This document shows positions 29,788 through 37,524 of a stretch of DNA of 64,000 nt, one piece after another. Made by a program: the position numbers and the translations under genes. The notes under the pieces were generated by a model, which was not told where the DNA came from, did no database searches, and saw only the letters and a program-made list of their open reading frames with translations. The first letter of the stretch is position 1. Every line of letters starts with the position of its first letter. This stretch comes from Pseudoduganella plicata (lineage in GTDB: Bacteria; Pseudomonadota; Gammaproteobacteria; Burkholderiales; Burkholderiaceae_D), in the NCBI RefSeq assembly GCF_004421005.1, contig NZ_CP038026.1, positions 2,976,001 to 3,040,000 of the forward strand. The letters are read 5' to 3'.

Positions 29788-30554
29788 GGTTTCTCCGCAA
29801 AAATCAGCTCGGGGCCGCCGGCCAAGTCACGCAATGCCGCCACCTGGTCGGCAGGAACGTCCGCCTCCAGTACCAGATGGTCCAGTTCGGCGGGGGTGCC
29901 CAGGAGGAACGGCGCCGGAGCACCGAAGCGGCCGTTGACGACCACGGCGGCGCGGCGGGCGCTGACGGTCAGCATCGCGCGTTTCAGTATTGCTTCCTCA
30001 CCGTCGGAGGCGCCCAGGCGCTGGCTGTCGAGACCGCACAGGCCGACGATGCACAAATCCGGCCGCAGCTGCTCGATATCGGCCAGGGTTCGGGCGCCCA
30101 GCACGGCGCCGCACTGCGCGGAGTAGGTGCCACCCAGCAGAATGACACGCGTCCGGCGGAACTCGCCCAGCGCCAGCGCGATATGGGGGCTGTTGGTGAC
30201 GATCGTCGCCGCGCAGCCGTCGTCGAGCTGGCGGGCCAGCGCCAGGTTGGTCGATCCTGCGTCGATCAGTACGGTGTCGCCCGCCCGCAACAGCGCGCGA
30301 GCGGCGTGCGCCAGCAATGCCTTGCGCGGCAGATCCGTGCTTTCGCGCTGGTCGAACGCCGCCTCGCCGCCGGCACGCCGGATGGCGCCGCCATGCACGC
30401 GACGCAGTTTTCCCGCCAGGTCGAGGTCGCGCAGGTCGCGCCGGATGGTGTCCTCGGACGTCTGGAAGCGCTGCGCCAGCTCGGCTGCCAGCACCTTTCC
30501 GTCGCTATCGACCGCCGCGACGATCAGTCGCCGCCGCTCTTCCGCCAATTGCAT
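29784..30554 (-). CDS. DeoR/GlpR family transcriptional regulator
   Basis: 256 residues. A DeoR-type HTH lies at the N terminus (EERRRLIVAAVDSDGKVLAAELAQRFQTSEDTIRRDLRDL) with the signature LRRVHGGA. A DeoRC sugar-phosphate-binding domain follows (AGDTVLIDAGSTNLALARQL, IVTNSPHIALAL, VVVNGRFG). The family senses phosphorylated sugars and usually represses adjacent transport or catabolic genes. Here the only downstream partner is the MFS transporter, translationally coupled by a 4-bp overlap. The start ATG 30554 follows GGAGC; a longer frame from 30617 has no family content. Confidence 0.88.
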   Translation of the reverse strand: MQLAEERRRLIVAAVDSDGKVLAAELAQRFQTSEDTIRRDLRDLDLAGKLRRVHGGAIRRAGGEAAFDQRESTDLPRKALLAHAARALLRAGDTVLIDAGSTNLALARQLDDGCAATIVTNSPHIALALGEFRRTRVILLGGTYSAQCGAVLGARTLADIEQLRPDLCIVGLCGLDSQRLGASDGEEAILKRAMLTVSARRAAVVVNGRFGAPAPFLLGTPAELDHLVLEADVPADQVAALRDLAGGPELIFAEKP

Positions 30555-30626
30555 AAGCTTGCTCCATCTTGTGTGATGGTGCAAGCATACACGAACAAAC
30601 ATGCAAAGAAAACGCAAAGACGGGCA

Positions 30627-30995
30627 TCAACGATCTTTGTAGGGTGCCGCTCGTAGCGTGTCCCGGGGTGGATCGGGTGGCGGACTGAAGTCGATCTCGC
30701 AGAGCCAGGACTGCGCGTACTCAACGATTTCGCCGTTGCGGTTGCGGATGCGCTCGAAGCCCGTCAGCGTAAACCTGCCATCGCCGCACCACAGGATGCG
30801 CGGCTCCAGCAGCGTTTCGCGTATGACGGGCGAGCCGTGTTCCATCAGCCGGGCCAGCTTGACGGGGCGACGCAGGCCCTGGTCGTCCGTGTCCAGGATA
30901 CGCAGTTCGCCGAACCGTGGCGCGGCGCGGTCGCCGAGGACACGGCTGGGCAGCGAGATGCCGCCCATGCGCAGTTTGACCATTTTGATTCTCAT
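30627..30995 (-). CDS. Unknown protein, probably LexA-regulated
   Basis: 122 residues, cytoplasmic, with no recognised domain. The sequence reads like a compact beta-rich fold (RFGELRILDTDDQGLRRPVKLARLMEH, PRILWCGDGRFTLTGFERIRNRNGEIVEYAQSWLCEIDF) and ends in a Pro-rich tail. A perfect CTGT-N8-ACAG LexA box (31016-31031) lies 20 bp before the start, directly followed by a -10-like TATTAT on the same strand, so SOS control is likely. ATG 30983 (MVKLRMGG) is an alternative start with a better GAGAA at 6 nt and a more reasonable leader. No repair gene adjoins. Confidence 0.6.
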   Translation of the reverse strand: MRIKMVKLRMGGISLPSRVLGDRAAPRFGELRILDTDDQGLRRPVKLARLMEHGSPVIRETLLEPRILWCGDGRFTLTGFERIRNRNGEIVEYAQSWLCEIDFSPPPDPPRDTLRAAPYKDR

Positions 30996-31015
30996 GATGC
31001 CGACCAGAAATAATA

Positions 31016-31031
31016 CTGTATGTTTATACAG
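31016..31031. promoter_or_regulatory. LexA box (SOS operator)
   Basis: CTGTATGTTTATACAG, a full match to CTGT-N8-ACAG with an AT-rich centre. On the minus strand TATTAT (31015-31010) abuts it, so bound LexA would cover the promoter of the gene ending at 30627. Confidence 0.75.
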
Positions 31032-31062
31032 TATAGCAGCCCGGAGCGGGCTGGCGCGTTTT

Positions 31063-31290
31063 CTAGCGGACGCCGATTCGCCCTGGCGGCAGCGTCCCCA
31101 GGGTGCACTCGGCGCTATCGCGCGACAGGATCAAACGGCTGCCGCCCCTGTCGGAGGCCTTGCGGGCAATATAGCTGCCGGTTGGCGTGCAGCTTTCGCC
31201 GGCAAGCAGGGAGCGTGGGTTTGCGGATCGTCCGCAGCGCAGGCGGACAACGCAATTGCCACCGGCCATGGCAAGGCAGCGGTTGCACAT
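31063..31290 (-). CDS. Small Cys-containing protein, unknown
   Basis: 75 residues. It starts MCNRCLAMAGGNCVVRLRCGR, so four cysteines fall within the first 20 residues, with a CxxC pair; two more occur later (GESCTPTG, SAECTLGTLPPGR). The spacing might bind a metal. GGAAGAGA lies 6-8 nt before the ATG, supporting translation. No family was recognised. It lies just upstream of the LexA box, which belongs to the next gene on the same strand. Other frames are also open here, so the call is cautious. Confidence 0.45.
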   Translation of the reverse strand: MCNRCLAMAGGNCVVRLRCGRSANPRSLLAGESCTPTGSYIARKASDRGGSRLILSRDSAECTLGTLPPGRIGVR

Positions 31291-31421
31291 GATGTCTCTT
31301 CCATCCCTATGGTCCTGATATCAAGCGTAGCAACGGCATTCGCGGGGGTGTGCCGGCCAAAGGCCATTGACGACAAATTCCCGACAAATGCGTGACACTT
31401 GCGAGCTCATCGCTACACGAA

Positions 31422-31465
31422 GTCATCGTACAACCGGGCCAGCGCTGGGTCCCTGCTGTTATAAT
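31422..31465 (+). promoter_or_regulatory. Putative promoter and half operator of the GntR-type regulator
   Basis: A perfect TATAAT (31460-31465) lies 30 bp before the start ATG. A 13-bp block GTCATCGTACAAC (31422-31434) matches one half plus centre of the 20-bp palindromes at 33871-33890 and 40126-40145. The -35 is poor. Confidence 0.5.
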
Positions 31466-31495
31466 CGGCACTTACCCATCCGCACCGAATGCTCC

Positions 31496-32227
31496 ATGTC
31501 CGCACTGACCGCTACCGTTACACCGCCGAAAAAGCGCCACCGCAACCTTGCCCAGGGCGTGGTGGAAAGCATCGGCGCCAGCATCCGCGAAGGCGTGCTC
31601 AAGCCTGGCGAGAAGCTGCCGACGGAGTCCGTCATCATGGAGTTGCACGGCGTCAGCCGCACCGTCGTGCGCGAGGCCATTTCGCATCTGCAGGCGGCCG
31701 GGTTGGTGGAAACCCGGCACGGTATCGGCACCTTTGTGCTTGAGCCGCCGGCCCCGCCATTGCTGATTTCGGCGGATACGATCCGCACCATCGGGGACGT
31801 GCTGGCCATCCTCGAGCTGCGCATCAGCCTGGAGACGGAAGCGGCGTGGCTGGCGGCGGCGCGCCGCACCGACGTGCAGGTGCGCGAAATGGGCGAAGCG
31901 CTGCAGCGCATCATCCAGGGCGGCTCCGTCGAGGCGGACGTGCAATTCCACCTGCTGATCGCGCAGGCCACGGGCAACCGTTACTTCGTCGATATCCTGA
32001 CGCATCTGGGCACGACGATCATTCCCCGCGCCCGTGTCAATTCGGCCCAGTTGGCGCATGACGATCCGGCTGTCTACCTGGAGCGCGTCAACCGCGAGCA
32101 CGAAGACATCTACAACGCCATCCTGCGCCAGGACGCCGAGGGCGCCCGCACCGCGATGCGCACCCACCTCTCCAACAGCCGCGAGCGCCTGCGCAAGGCA
32201 CAGGAAGAAACGGCGACATCGGCCTGA
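31496..32227 (+). CDS. FadR-subfamily GntR regulator of the hexuronate/aldarate locus
   Basis: 243 residues. The winged helix (IGASIREGVLKPGEKLPTESVIMELHGVSRTVVREAISHLQAAGLVETRHGIGTFV) is followed by an all-helical FCD effector domain (LAILELRISLETEAAWLAAARR ... VQFHLLIAQATGNRYFVDIL ... REHEDIYNAILRQDAEGARTAMRTHL). The His and Asp positions in that domain commonly bind a metal and a carboxylate sugar. It precedes kdgD and the ExuT-like transporter, and its presumed operator occurs in all three promoter regions. It is therefore the likely repressor of the cluster, released by a uronate or aldarate intermediate. ATG 31496 is chosen; the longer frame from 31367 would include the promoter. Confidence 0.85.
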   Translation: MSALTATVTPPKKRHRNLAQGVVESIGASIREGVLKPGEKLPTESVIMELHGVSRTVVREAISHLQAAGLVETRHGIGTFVLEPPAPPLLISADTIRTIGDVLAILELRISLETEAAWLAAARRTDVQVREMGEALQRIIQGGSVEADVQFHLLIAQATGNRYFVDILTHLGTTIIPRARVNSAQLAHDDPAVYLERVNREHEDIYNAILRQDAEGARTAMRTHLSNSRERLRKAQEETATSA

Positions 32228-32241
32228 CCGCAGCTGTCAGA

Positions 32242-32273
32242 AAGACCGGAGCCAAAAAACCGGAGCCTGTCAC
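32242..32273. repeat. Fragment of the GGCTCC palindromic repeat, cut by the IS
   Basis: Two partial units (GACCGGAGCC and AACCGGAGCCTGTCAC) lie between the regulator stop codon and the left end of the IS. The last 12 bases, GGAGCCTGTCAC (32262-32273), form the left target duplication. Confidence 0.75.
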
Positions 32274-32291
32274 TAATGCCGTTCAGTTAAG
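32274..32291 (+). repeat. IS left inverted repeat with subterminal hairpin
   Basis: TAATGCCGTTCAGTTAAG. The inner 12 bases pair with ACTGAACGGCAT (32292-32303) to form a 12-bp hairpin with a TAAG loop, possibly insulating the transposase gene from outside transcripts. Confidence 0.9.
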
Positions 32292-32353
32292 ACTGAACGG
32301 CATTTCTATTTTGCGGTTGTAAACGCCCCGCATCACTGTTAACCTTCGTCGCC

Positions 32354-33679
32354 ATGTTCGACGACACCCTGCATTTCCTAGCGAATCATCTCGAGTCTCC
32401 TGATTGGGCGAGGCTGGGAGAGCATTTGCCGTATGAATGGGTCGAGCAGGCGGTGTTGAGCACGGAGGCGGCCAGTATCCGACATCGGCGTCTACCCGCT
32501 GAGCAGGTCGTGTGGCTGATGGTCGCGCTGGCTTTGTATAGGCACAAATCCATCAGCGAAGTGCTCGATGATCTTGGTTTGGCGGTACCGGATTCACAGA
32601 CGCCATTCGTCAGCAAGAGTGCTGCGGCACAAGCCCGCCAACGCGTCGGACAAGCACCTTTGAAATGGCTATTCGAGCGTTCGGCCAGGCACTGGGTTGC
32701 GCAGGACAAGAAGGCCTATCTGTTCAAGGGGTTGCAGTTGTTCGCCATGGACGGAACAACCTTGCGTACGCACGACACGGTGGAAAATCGCGAGCATTTC
32801 GGGGCGCAAAGCTACGCGAGCGATACGGTCGCAAGCTATCCTCAGGTGCGAGGTGTCACCGTGACATCGCTCCCTACGCACTTGGTACACAGCGCCGTGT
32901 TTGGGCCGTACTCGACCAATGAAATGCTGTATGCAAAGCAGCTGCTTGGCACCATTCCGAATGAATCACTGACGGTTTTCGATCGAGGTTTTCTGTCAGC
33001 CGAGATCTTATGTGGCCTGACAGGCAGCGGCGCTGAACGGCACTTCATCATCCCGTCCAAATCGAATACCAAGTGGGAAGCAATCGAGGGCGAAAGCGAA
33101 GATATGCTGGTGCGCATGCGCGTCTCGCCCCAAGCCAGGGCCAAGTGCCCAGAGTTGCCCGAGTTCTGGGAAGCGCGGGCAATCACCGTCGTTGACGCCC
33201 AAGCACGCAAGCGCATCTTGCTGACGTCGCTACGCGACCGCCGTCGCTACAAGCCAAGTGATATCGCCCTCTGCTACGACAAGCGCTGGGGAATTGAGAC
33301 GAGTTACCGGGAGCTCAAGCAGACCATGCTCGGCACAGCGCTGACGCTGCGCTCGAAAACCGTGGACGGGGTATATCAGGAAATCTGGGGCACTCTTATT
33401 GCTTACAACCTAATCCGGCTCGAAATCGCCAAAGCCGCACTGGCCGTCAAGTGTGAACCGACCGAGGTAAGCTTCATCCGCGCTTTTCACCTAATCCAGT
33501 TTGAACTGCACTGGGCAGGGGTCACCAGGTCGTACGGAAAACTGCCTGCATCAATGAAGCACCTACGAGAAAGGTTGGTTAGCCTCCTGAACGACGAACG
33601 GCCCGGCCGCAAATGCGACCGGGCCGTCAAGGCAACGCCGAAGCGTTACGCCGTCCGGAAGGTCAAGAAGCTACCTTAA
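32354..33679 (+). CDS. IS4-family DDE transposase
   Basis: 441 residues. An IS4 N-terminal domain (PYEWVEQAVLSTEAASIRHRRLPAEQVVWLMVALALYRHKSI) is followed by the DDE catalytic core: first Asp in LFAMDGTTLR, second in TVFDRGFLSAEI, and the glutamate in the Y-(2)-R-(3)-E-(6)-K signature YDKRWGIETSYRELK. Closely similar in layout to the IS4 transposase itself. It is full length with no internal stop, so it is probably active. Its stop codon lies inside the right inverted repeat. The promoter is presumably in the 60 bp between the left hairpin and the ATG. Confidence 0.95.
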   Translation: MFDDTLHFLANHLESPDWARLGEHLPYEWVEQAVLSTEAASIRHRRLPAEQVVWLMVALALYRHKSISEVLDDLGLAVPDSQTPFVSKSAAAQARQRVGQAPLKWLFERSARHWVAQDKKAYLFKGLQLFAMDGTTLRTHDTVENREHFGAQSYASDTVASYPQVRGVTVTSLPTHLVHSAVFGPYSTNEMLYAKQLLGTIPNESLTVFDRGFLSAEILCGLTGSGAERHFIIPSKSNTKWEAIEGESEDMLVRMRVSPQARAKCPELPEFWEARAITVVDAQARKRILLTSLRDRRRYKPSDIALCYDKRWGIETSYRELKQTMLGTALTLRSKTVDGVYQEIWGTLIAYNLIRLEIAKAALAVKCEPTEVSFIRAFHLIQFELHWAGVTRSYGKLPASMKHLRERLVSLLNDERPGRKCDRAVKATPKRYAVRKVKKLP

Positions 33680-33692
33680 CTGAACGGCATTA
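33675..33692 (-). repeat. IS right inverted repeat
   Basis: Exact reverse complement of 32274-32291. It includes the transposase stop codon (33677-33679). Confidence 0.92.
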
Positions 33693-33847
33693 GGAGCCTG
33701 TCACCGGTTTTTGAAAACCGGTGACAGGCTCCGGTTTCTGCCCGCCGACGCCGGGGCTACAAGTCGCGGGGAGGCAGAGTGTCGCATTTTGCCCTTTCCT
33801 GACAGAACATTGCAGGAAAACCGGAGCCTGTCACCGGTTTTTTCAAA
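33693..33847. repeat. Palindromic repeat pair interrupted by the IS insertion
   Basis: After the right target duplication the sequence continues CGGTTTTTG, then an AAAACCGGTGACAGGCTCC unit (33715-33733). About 80 bp later the inverted unit GGAGCCTGTCACCGGTTTT follows (33824-33842). Before the IS inserted, the locus carried at least three units, two of them in near-perfect inverted contact. Confidence 0.8.
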
Positions 33848-33851
33848 ACGC

Positions 33852-33890
33852 TTGCCCCGCCTTCGTTTAGGTTGTACGATGTCATACAAC
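33852..33890 (+). promoter_or_regulatory. kdgD promoter with overlapping 20-bp operator
   Basis: TTGCCC (33852-33857), 17-bp spacer, TACGAT (33875-33880). The palindrome GTTGTACGATGTCATACAAC (33871-33890) covers the -10. It differs at one position from the site before the ExuT-like gene. Confidence 0.75.
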
Positions 33891-33938
33891 GATGGGCAGC
33901 AGCCCTCACTATCCACTTGTTAAAAAGCGAGAAGACAC

Positions 33939-34850
33939 ATGCAACCTAAAGAACTCCAAACCGTCCTGTCCCACGGCCTGCTGTCGTTCCCGGTCACCGA
34001 CTTCGACGCCAACGGCGACTTCCGTGCCGATACCTATGCCAAGCGCCTGGAATGGCTGGCACCGTACGGCGCCTCGGCCCTGTTCGCCGCCGGCGGCACG
34101 GGTGAGTTCTTCTCGCTGACCCCGAACGAATACTCGGACATCATCAAGACCGCCGTCGACACCTGCCGCGGCAAGGTGCCGATCCTGGCCGGTGCCGGCG
34201 GCCCGACCCGCGCCGCCATCGCCTACGCACAGGAAGCGGAAAAGATCGGCGCGCAGGGCATCCTACTGCTGCCGCACTACCTGACCGAAGCAAGCCAGGA
34301 TGGCCTGATCCGTCACGTCGAGGAAGTTTGCAAATCGGTGGACTTCGGCGTGGTCGTGTACAACCGCGGAGCGTGCCGCCTGACCGCCGACTCGCTGGAG
34401 ATCCTGGCCGACCGCAACCCGAACCTGATCGGCTTCAAGGACGGCATCGGCGACATCGAACTGATGGTTTCCATCTGGCGCCGCATGGGCGACCGCTTCA
34501 GCTACCTGGGCGGCCTGCCAACCGCGGAAGTTTACGCGGCCGCGTACAAAGCTTTGGGTACGCCTGTATACTCGTCGGCGGTATTCAACTTCATGCCGAA
34601 GCTGGCCATGGACTTCTACCACGCCGTGGCGAACGACGACCGCGAAACGCAGAACCGCCTGCTGGACGAGTTTTTCCTGCCGTACCTGGCCATCCGCAAC
34701 CGCAAGGCCGGTTATGCCGTGTCGATCGTCAAGGCGGGCGCGAAGATCGCAGGCTACGACGCAGGCCCGGTCCGCGCACCGCTGACCGACCTGACGGAAG
34801 AAGAATACGCGATGCTGGAAAAACTGATGCGTGCCCAGGGCCCGCAATAA
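33939..34850 (+). CDS. kdgD: 5-dehydro-4-deoxyglucarate dehydratase
   Basis: 303 residues of the DHDPS/NAL aldolase superfamily. The enzyme dehydrates and decarboxylates 5-keto-4-deoxyglucarate to alpha-ketoglutarate semialdehyde and CO2. The Schiff-base lysine is Lys167 ([10 protein letters not shown]), the tyrosine loop is [11 protein letters not shown], and the substrate loop is [14 protein letters not shown]. The KdgD signature [15 protein letters not shown] lies near the C terminus. It is the first gene of a unit continuing into the semialdehyde dehydrogenase and the lactonase, that is, consecutive steps of the oxidative hexuronate/aldarate route. The palindromic operator 49 bp upstream suggests repression by the FadR-type regulator. 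The glucarate dehydratase expected before it is not in the window. Confidence 0.95.
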   Translation: MQPKELQTVLSHGLLSFPVTDFDANGDFRADTYAKRLEWLAPYGASALFAAGGTGEFFSLTPNEYSDIIKTAVDTCRGKVPILAGAGGPTRAAIAYAQEAEKIGAQGILLLPHYLTEASQDGLIRHVEEVCKSVDFGVVVYNRGACRLTADSLEILADRNPNLIGFKDGIGDIELMVSIWRRMGDRFSYLGGLPTAEVYAAAYKALGTPVYSSAVFNFMPKLAMDFYHAVANDDRETQNRLLDEFFLPYLAIRNRKAGYAVSIVKAGAKIAGYDAGPVRAPLTDLTEEEYAMLEKLMRAQGPQ

Positions 34851-34877
34851 CAGCGTTACGCAACATGAAGTAAAACG

Positions 34878-34897
34878 ATGCGGGCCGTGGCCCGCAT
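34878..34897 (+). terminator. Intercistronic stem-loop between kdgD and the dehydrogenase gene
   Basis: ATGCGGGCC (34878-34886), loop GT, GGCCCGCAT (34889-34897), followed by a pyrimidine-rich but not T-run tail. More likely an mRNA-processing or partial termination element than a full stop. Confidence 0.45.
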
Positions 34898-34959
34898 TCC
34901 TCATTTCTGCTGGCCGGAATAACCGATGCGCGCCGGGTGCGCGCACTAAAGGAGAGCAT

Positions 34960-36534
34960 ATGCAAATCAAAGGTGAAATGATCATTGGCCGCGCGGCCGT
35001 GCTGGGCAAGGAAGGTACTGTCAAGGCCATCGACCCGTCGCGCAACGAGCAGATCGAGCCGGCCTTCGGCCTGGCCTCGAGCGCCGAGCTGGAAAAAGCC
35101 TGCACGCTGGCCTGGCAGGCGTTCGACCGCTACCGCGAAACGACGCCCGAGCAGCGCGCCAGGTTCCTCGAGACGATCGCCGACCGCATCATGGACCTGG
35201 GCCCAAGCCTGGTCGAACGCGCGATGCAGGAATCCGGTCTGCCGCAAGGCCGCCTGGAAGGCGAACGTGGCCGCACCTGCAACCAGCTGCGCCTGTTTGC
35301 AAAAGTCGTGCGCGACGGCCGCTACCTGTCCGCCACGCTCGATTCCGCCCTGCCCGACCGCGCGCCGGCGCCACGTCCCGACCTGCGCCTGCGCAAGATC
35401 GGCCTGGGTCCGGTCGCCGTGTTCGGCGCATCGAACTTCCCACTGGCCTTCTCCGTTGCCGGCGGCGATACCGCTTCCGCACTGGCAGCCGGCTGCCCGG
35501 TCGTCGTGAAAGCCCACTCGGCCCACCTGGGCACGTCCGAACTGGTGGCGAAAGCCGTGCAGCAGGCAGCGATCGACTGCGACATGCCCGAAGGCGTGTT
35601 CTCGATGCTGATCGGCGCCGGCCAGACCATCGGCCAGAACCTCGTCAGCCATCCGCACATCAAGGCGGTCGGCTTCACCGGCTCGCGCGCCGGCGGCATC
35701 GCGCTGATGAAGACGGCGGCCGCCCGTCCGGAACCGATTCCGGTCTACGCGGAGATGAGCAGCATCAATCCCGTGTTCCTGCTCGAAGGCGCGCTAGCCG
35801 GCGAAAAACTGCCGCAGCAGTTTGCCGACTCGCTGACGCTGGGCGCCGGCCAGTTCTGCACCAATCCTGGCCTCCTGATCGCCATCGATTCGCCGGCACT
35901 GGACAAGTTCGTGCAGAACGCCGTCACCGCGCTGCAGGCCAAGGGCGCGGCAACGATGCTGACCCCGGGCATCCACCAGGCCTACAACTCGGGCGTGGCC
36001 AAGCTGGGCGCCGTCGAAGGCGTCACGCTGCTGGCCCAGGGCCAGACGACCGACAACCCATGCAGCGCCGTCGCCGCGCTGTACAGCACGGACGCCGCCA
36101 CGTTCCTCGCCAAGCCTGAGCTGGAAGACGAAATCTTCGGCCCGTGCTCGCTGCTGATCCGCTGCCACAGCGAAGCGCAGCTGATCGACGTGGCCGAACA
36201 CGTGGAAGGCCAGCTGACCGCTGCCGTCCACGCGACGGGCGCGGACATCGGCATCGCGAAAAAGCTGCTGCCGACCCTGGAACGCAAGGCCGGCCGCATC
36301 CTGTTCAACGGCTTCGGCACCGGCGTGGAAGTGGCGCATGCGATGGTGCACGGCGGCCCGTTCCCGTCCACGTCGGACAGCCGTTCCACGTCGGTGGGCG
36401 CGTCGGCGATCGACCGCTTCCTGCGTCCGGTCTCGTACCAGGACGTGCCGGCAGAACTCCTGCCGGCCGCATTGGCAAGCGACAATCCGCTGGCCATCCC
36501 GCGCGTCGTGGACGGCGAACTGGTGCTGAAGTAA
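34960..36534 (+). CDS. Alpha-ketoglutarate semialdehyde dehydrogenase (2,5-dioxovalerate dehydrogenase)
   Basis: 524 residues of the aldehyde dehydrogenase superfamily, KGSADH subtype. It oxidises 2,5-dioxovalerate, the KdgD product, to alpha-ketoglutarate with NAD(P)+. Features seen: [22 protein letters not shown] (cofactor-site start), [10 protein letters not shown], the general base Glu in [13 protein letters not shown], and catalytic Cys300 in [10 protein letters not shown]. The conserved C-terminal region [19 protein letters not shown] is typical of this subtype. GGAGAG precedes ATG 34960. Its stop overlaps the start of the next gene (TAATG). Position and subtype place it as the last oxidation step feeding the TCA cycle. 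Confidence 0.92.
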   Translation: MQIKGEMIIGRAAVLGKEGTVKAIDPSRNEQIEPAFGLASSAELEKACTLAWQAFDRYRETTPEQRARFLETIADRIMDLGPSLVERAMQESGLPQGRLEGERGRTCNQLRLFAKVVRDGRYLSATLDSALPDRAPAPRPDLRLRKIGLGPVAVFGASNFPLAFSVAGGDTASALAAGCPVVVKAHSAHLGTSELVAKAVQQAAIDCDMPEGVFSMLIGAGQTIGQNLVSHPHIKAVGFTGSRAGGIALMKTAAARPEPIPVYAEMSSINPVFLLEGALAGEKLPQQFADSLTLGAGQFCTNPGLLIAIDSPALDKFVQNAVTALQAKGAATMLTPGIHQAYNSGVAKLGAVEGVTLLAQGQTTDNPCSAVAALYSTDAATFLAKPELEDEIFGPCSLLIRCHSEAQLIDVAEHVEGQLTAAVHATGADIGIAKKLLPTLERKAGRILFNGFGTGVEVAHAMVHGGPFPSTSDSRSTSVGASAIDRFLRPVSYQDVPAELLPAALASDNPLAIPRVVDGELVLK

Positions 36535-37418
36535 TGACGGCTGTGTCGATCGAACGTGTCGCGGGCGTGCATTGCGCGACGGGTGAAAGCCCGGCGTGGG
36601 ATGCCACCGCCCGCGCATGGTACTGGGTCGACATTCCCGCGAAGCGCATCTGGCGGCTCGATGCCGCCGGCCGCACGCGCTCGTGGGAAGCTCCCGAGAT
36701 GGTTGCCTGCGTCGCTCCGCGCGCACGTGGTGGCCTGATCGGGGGCATGGAGACGGGCATGTTCGACATTGACTTGTTCGACAACGGCAGCGTGGCCGTC
36801 ACCCTGCTGGGCAAACCGGCGGAGCTGGGCGCGGGCATGCGCTTCAACGACGGCCGTACGGACCGGCAGGGCCGCTTCTGGAGCGGCACAATGTTCATGG
36901 ACATGAGTGCCGGGAAGGATGTGGGACGGCTGTACCGCTACGATGCCAACGGCCTGTCCGCTGCTGTCGTCGATGGCCTGTTCACGCAGAACGGTCTGTC
37001 CTGGTCGCCCGATGGCCGCACGATGTACCTGTCCGATTCGCATCCGAAGAGCCGCCTCGTGTGGGCCTTCGATTACGACGTCGCGACGGGCGTGCCATCG
37101 AACCGCCGTGTTTTTGCCGACTTGAACCAGCACGTGGGCCGTCCCGACGGCGCCGTCGTCGATGCGGACGGCTGCTACTGGAGCTGCGCCAACGATGCCG
37201 GCTGCGTGCTGCGCTTCACGCCGCAGGGCAAGCTGGATCGCAGGATCGACCTGCCGTTCGCCAAGCCGTCGATGTGCACGTTCGGCGGCGAGGACCTGAA
37301 AACGCTGATCGTCACGTCGATCGTGTCGGGCAAGCCGGAAGATGCCGAATGGGGCGGCGCCGTGGTGCTGCTGCGTCCCGGCGTGCAGGGCCTGGCCGAC
37401 GCGCCCTGCGCCTTTTAG
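36534..37418 (+). CDS. SMP-30/gluconolactonase/LRE family lactonase
   Basis: 294 residues forming a six-bladed propeller of the regucalcin family. The metal-site residues appear in order: Glu in TGESPAWD, Asn in MRFNDGRTDRQGRFW, Asn in TQNGLSWSPDG, Asp in MYLSDSHPKS. In uronate oxidation the dehydrogenase product is an aldaro-lactone; an enzyme of this family can hydrolyse it to the open aldarate. That role is inferred from the neighbours, since the family also acts on glucono- and arabinono-lactones. Its ATG overlaps the dehydrogenase stop by one base. Followed by a palindromic repeat, not a classical terminator. Confidence 0.85.
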   Translation: MTAVSIERVAGVHCATGESPAWDATARAWYWVDIPAKRIWRLDAAGRTRSWEAPEMVACVAPRARGGLIGGMETGMFDIDLFDNGSVAVTLLGKPAELGAGMRFNDGRTDRQGRFWSGTMFMDMSAGKDVGRLYRYDANGLSAAVVDGLFTQNGLSWSPDGRTMYLSDSHPKSRLVWAFDYDVATGVPSNRRVFADLNQHVGRPDGAVVDADGCYWSCANDAGCVLRFTPQGKLDRRIDLPFAKPSMCTFGGEDLKTLIVTSIVSGKPEDAEWGGAVVLLRPGVQGLADAPCAF

Positions 37419-37428
37419 TCATAAGTTC

Positions 37429-37503
37429 AATAGGGACGGACGGGGTCGCCCGGACCTCATTTTTTCGGGCGATATTGCCTGAAAAATGGGAGCTGTCCCT
37501 ATT
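37429..37503. repeat. Nested palindromic intergenic repeat of a second family
   Basis: Outer arms AATAGGGAC (37429-37437) and GTCCCTATT (37495-37503). Inner arms include CATTTTTTCGGGC and GCCTGAAAAATG. A further arm GCC-TGAAAAA recurs just after. Lies between convergent genes and could terminate both. Distinct in sequence from the GGCTCC family but similar in design. Confidence 0.7.
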
Positions 37504-37524
37504 TTTCAGGCAATGACCGGTGCA

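Larger units (their letters stand above)
32274..33692 (+). mobile_element. Complete IS4-family insertion sequence, 1419 bp
   Basis: It has perfect 18-bp terminal inverted repeats (32274-32291 and 33675-33692), a single transposase gene, and an exact 12-bp target duplication GGAGCCTGTCAC on both sides (32262-32273, 33693-33704). Size, repeat length and duplication length all fit the IS4 subgroup. The duplication and perfect repeats point to a recent, intact insertion. Confidence 0.95.

Noticed and set aside
30658-31395. Plus-strand open frame across the LexA-box region
   Set aside because: No ribosome-binding site, repetitive Arg/Ser content, and it would cross the LexA box and promoter of the minus-strand gene.
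34960-36534. Betaine or succinate semialdehyde dehydrogenase
   Set aside because: Subtype motifs and the position directly after kdgD favour alpha-ketoglutarate semialdehyde as substrate.
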